DNA of 64,000 nucleotides, taken from assembly GCF_030440425.1 (NCBI RefSeq), contig NZ_CP098023.1, positions 3,780,501 through 3,844,500 of the forward strand, read 5' to 3'. Each line of letters begins with the position of its first letter. Position 1 is the first letter of the stretch. Below are positions 62,175 to 64,000 of this stretch, piece after piece. Under the pieces are notes generated by a model. The model was not told the origin of the DNA, searched no databases, and worked only from the letters and a program-made list of their open reading frames with translations. The translations under genes were made by a program, and so were the position numbers. The stretch comes from Microbulbifer sp. MI-G. Lineage in GTDB: Bacteria > Pseudomonadota > Gammaproteobacteria > Pseudomonadales > Cellvibrionaceae.

Positions 62175-64000
62175 AGCGCCTCACCTCGCCTTCGCCCACC
62201 AGATTCTCTACACAACGCGCACAGATATCCGGATAGGCGCTGTTTTCACCCACATCCGCGCGGTAGTGCCAGCAGCGTGCGCACTTGGGATGCTCCACTT
62301 TACGCACACTGACCTTGAGGCCCGCCAACTCAGTGGCCTCAGCGCCAGCGGCATCGCTGAGCGGCTGTACGGAAGTGGAGGAGCAGATCAATACAAAGCG
62401 CAGTTCCCCTTCCAGCGCCAGCAGTTTCTCGCGCAGATCCTCGCTGGCAAACAGGGTCACGGCGGCCTGCAGTGAGCTGCCAATCACGCCCGCCGTGCGC
62501 TGCGCTTCAAATACCTTGTTGACCGCTGTTTTCACCGCGGCAATGACTGCCCAGTAATCCGGACCCATATCGGCGCCCGCCGGCAGTCTGGGCAGCGGAT
62601 ACCAGGTTTCAAGGAATACGCTGTCCGATTTGACCCCGGGCATAAACTGCCACAACTCTTCTGCTGTAAAACTCAGAATAGGCGCAATCCAGCGCACGAA
62701 GGCCTGCACAATATGATACAGCGCCGTCTGCGCGGAACGGCGTGCAGTGCTGTCCGCCCGGGTGGTGTACTGACGGTCCTTGATAATATCCAGGTAAAAT
62801 CCCCCCATTTCCACCACACAGAAGTTGTGCAATTTCTGGTAGATCTGGTGGAACTGGTAGCTGTCATAGGCGGCCAGAATCTCATCCTGCAGGCGCGCGG
62901 CCCTGTCCAGTGCCCAGCGATCCAGCGCCAGCAACGCGTTTTCCGGCAGCAGGTCCCTGTCCGGGTCAAAACCCGCCAAATTGGACAGAAAGAAGCGCGC
63001 CGTGTTGCGCAGGCGGCGGTAGGAATCCGCTGTGCGCTTGAGAATTTCCTCGCTGACCGCCATCTCACCGTTGAAATCGGTCGCCGACACCCACAGGCGC
63101 AGTACATCCGCACCGAGTTTGTTAATCACATCCATAGGGGCGACGGTGTTGCCGATCGATTTCGACATCTTGCGGCCCTCGGCATCCACGGTGAAGCCGT
63201 GGGTCAGCACCTGTCGGTAGGGGGCACAGCCATTGATGGCAATGGACGTTTTCAGGGAGGACTGGAACCAGCCCCGGTGCTGGTCGGACCCCTCCAGGTA
63301 CAGGTCTGCGGGGAAGCGCAGATCTTCACGGCGCTCAAGCACCGCGAAGTGGGTCACACCGGCGTCAAACCAGACATCCAGGGTATCGGTGACTTTTTCG
63401 TACTGGTCCGCCTCATCGCCGAGAAATTCGCGCGGGTCCAGTTCGAACCACACGTCCATACCCCGGGCGTCAACCCGCTCGGCCACTTGATCCATCAGCG
63501 CCGGCGTGTCGGGGTGGATTTCGCGGGTTTCCTTGTGCACAAACAGGGCAATGGGTACGCCCCAGGTACGCTGGCGCGAAATACACCAATCCGGACTGCC
63601 ATCCAGCATGGCATCAATACGGGCTTTGCCCCAGCCGGGTACCCACTGCACCTTATCGGCCGCTTTCTGAGCCTGTTCAAGCAGATCACTCTGTTGCATG
63701 CTGATAAACCACTGGGGGGTCGCGCGGTAAATCAGCGGCGTCTTGGTGCGCCAACAGTGCGGATAGCTGTGTTCCAGCTTGCCCCGGTGCAACAGTCGTC
63801 CGCGCGCTTCCAGCAGGTCGACAATCCTGTCGTCCACCTTGTACACGTGCTCGCCGGCAAATAGTGGCACCCCATCCCGGTAGACCCCGTGATCGTCGAT
63901 ATAGTTGAGGGTTTCAATACCGTAGCGCCTGCCCACCTGGAAATCGTCCGGGCCGTGGTCCGGGGCCGTGTGTACACAACCGGTACCGGCCTCTGTGGTG
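62167..64000 (-). CDS. ileS: Isoleucyl-tRNA synthetase (partial, 5' end outside window)
   Basis: About 611 C-terminal residues are in the window, open to the right edge. [14 protein letters not shown] marks the editing region near the edge, [10 protein letters not shown] is the KMSKS loop, and the C-terminal zinc finger has CARCWHYRA then CARCVENL. The full protein is about 930 residues. It charges tRNA-Ile. It heads the lspA-fkpB-ispH operon. Confidence 0.96.
   Translation of the reverse strand, partial: TTEAGTGCVHTAPDHGPDDFQVGRRYGIETLNYIDDHGVYRDGVPLFAGEHVYKVDDRIVDLLEARGRLLHRGKLEHSYPHCWRTKTPLIYRATPQWFISMQQSDLLEQAQKAADKVQWVPGWGKARIDAMLDGSPDWCISRQRTWGVPIALFVHKETREIHPDTPALMDQVAERVDARGMDVWFELDPREFLGDEADQYEKVTDTLDVWFDAGVTHFAVLERREDLRFPADLYLEGSDQHRGWFQSSLKTSIAINGCAPYRQVLTHGFTVDAEGRKMSKSIGNTVAPMDVINKLGADVLRLWVSATDFNGEMAVSEEILKRTADSYRRLRNTARFFLSNLAGFDPDRDLLPENALLALDRWALDRAARLQDEILAAYDSYQFHQIYQKLHNFCVVEMGGFYLDIIKDRQYTTRADSTARRSAQTALYHIVQAFVRWIAPILSFTAEELWQFMPGVKSDSVFLETWYPLPRLPAGADMGPDYWAVIAAVKTAVNKVFEAQRTAGVIGSSLQAAVTLFASEDLREKLLALEGELRFVLICSSTSVQPLSDAAGAEATELAGLKVSVRKVEHPKCARCWHYRADVGENSAYPDICARCVENLVGEGEVRRYA

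Noticed and set aside
1..64000. tRNA, rRNA, CRISPR arrays and known riboswitches
   Set aside because: I read for cloverleaf ends, repeated spacers and riboswitch cores and saw none; a covariance-model search would be the decisive test.

Overview
The window looks like the chromosome of a marine-type gammaproteobacterium. The core gene blocks have the same neighbours as in Pseudomonas and Cellvibrionales genomes: ileS-lspA-fkpB-ispH next to fimU-pilVWXY1E, the nudF/DUF1249/cpdA/yqiA/parE string near tolC, and argE next to argA. A Microbulbifer-like or related Cellvibrionales genome is my best inference; no rRNA or other marker is present to fix it. I found no tRNA, rRNA or CRISPR array.

Bases 1-12,000 are accessory. 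The first ~3.9 kb is visibly richer in A+T than the rest and carries a multicopper oxidase, a decayed IS110 transposase and a small membrane protein/XRE regulator pair behind a perfect palindromic operator. A complete IS3-family element (3867-5172, 26-bp inverted repeats, 3-bp target duplication) has split a small secreted-protein gene whose frame is exactly restored when the element is removed. Next come a divergent CsrA-like gene with a C-terminal extension (5778-6035), a broken GNAT acetyltransferase, and a zinc module: a Zur-like box, a DUF1826 protein, a ZnuD-like TonB receptor with His-rich loops and a MerC-like protein. An IS3 remnant closes this region.

Bases 12,000-17,750 hold the minus-strand string nudF, DUF1249, cpdA, a lipoprotein, yqiA and parE. 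Bases 17,900-34,500 are mainly envelope genes: two glycosyltransferases, a DUF4136 lipoprotein, a pqiA-pqiA-pqiB-type lipid-transport operon with PqiA split into two genes and a six-MCE-domain partner, tolC, waaA, and an LPS-core region (frameshifted GT2, GT4, a YrbL-like kinase fold, an ELM1-like protein, an O-antigen ligase, UDP-glucose dehydrogenase).

Bases 34,500-47,200 are amino-acid, nitrogen and phosphate metabolism (ilvE, glnE, an orphan GspE/PilB-type ATPase, a DUF47-Pit phosphate transporter pair, argE, argA, ilvD). After a tonB gene, a gene-poor stretch, pepB, a DCC-family protein, a cupin and a rhomboid protease, the window ends with the minor-pilin/PilY1 operon for type IV pili and the ispH-fkpB-lspA-ileS operon, with ileS running off the right edge.
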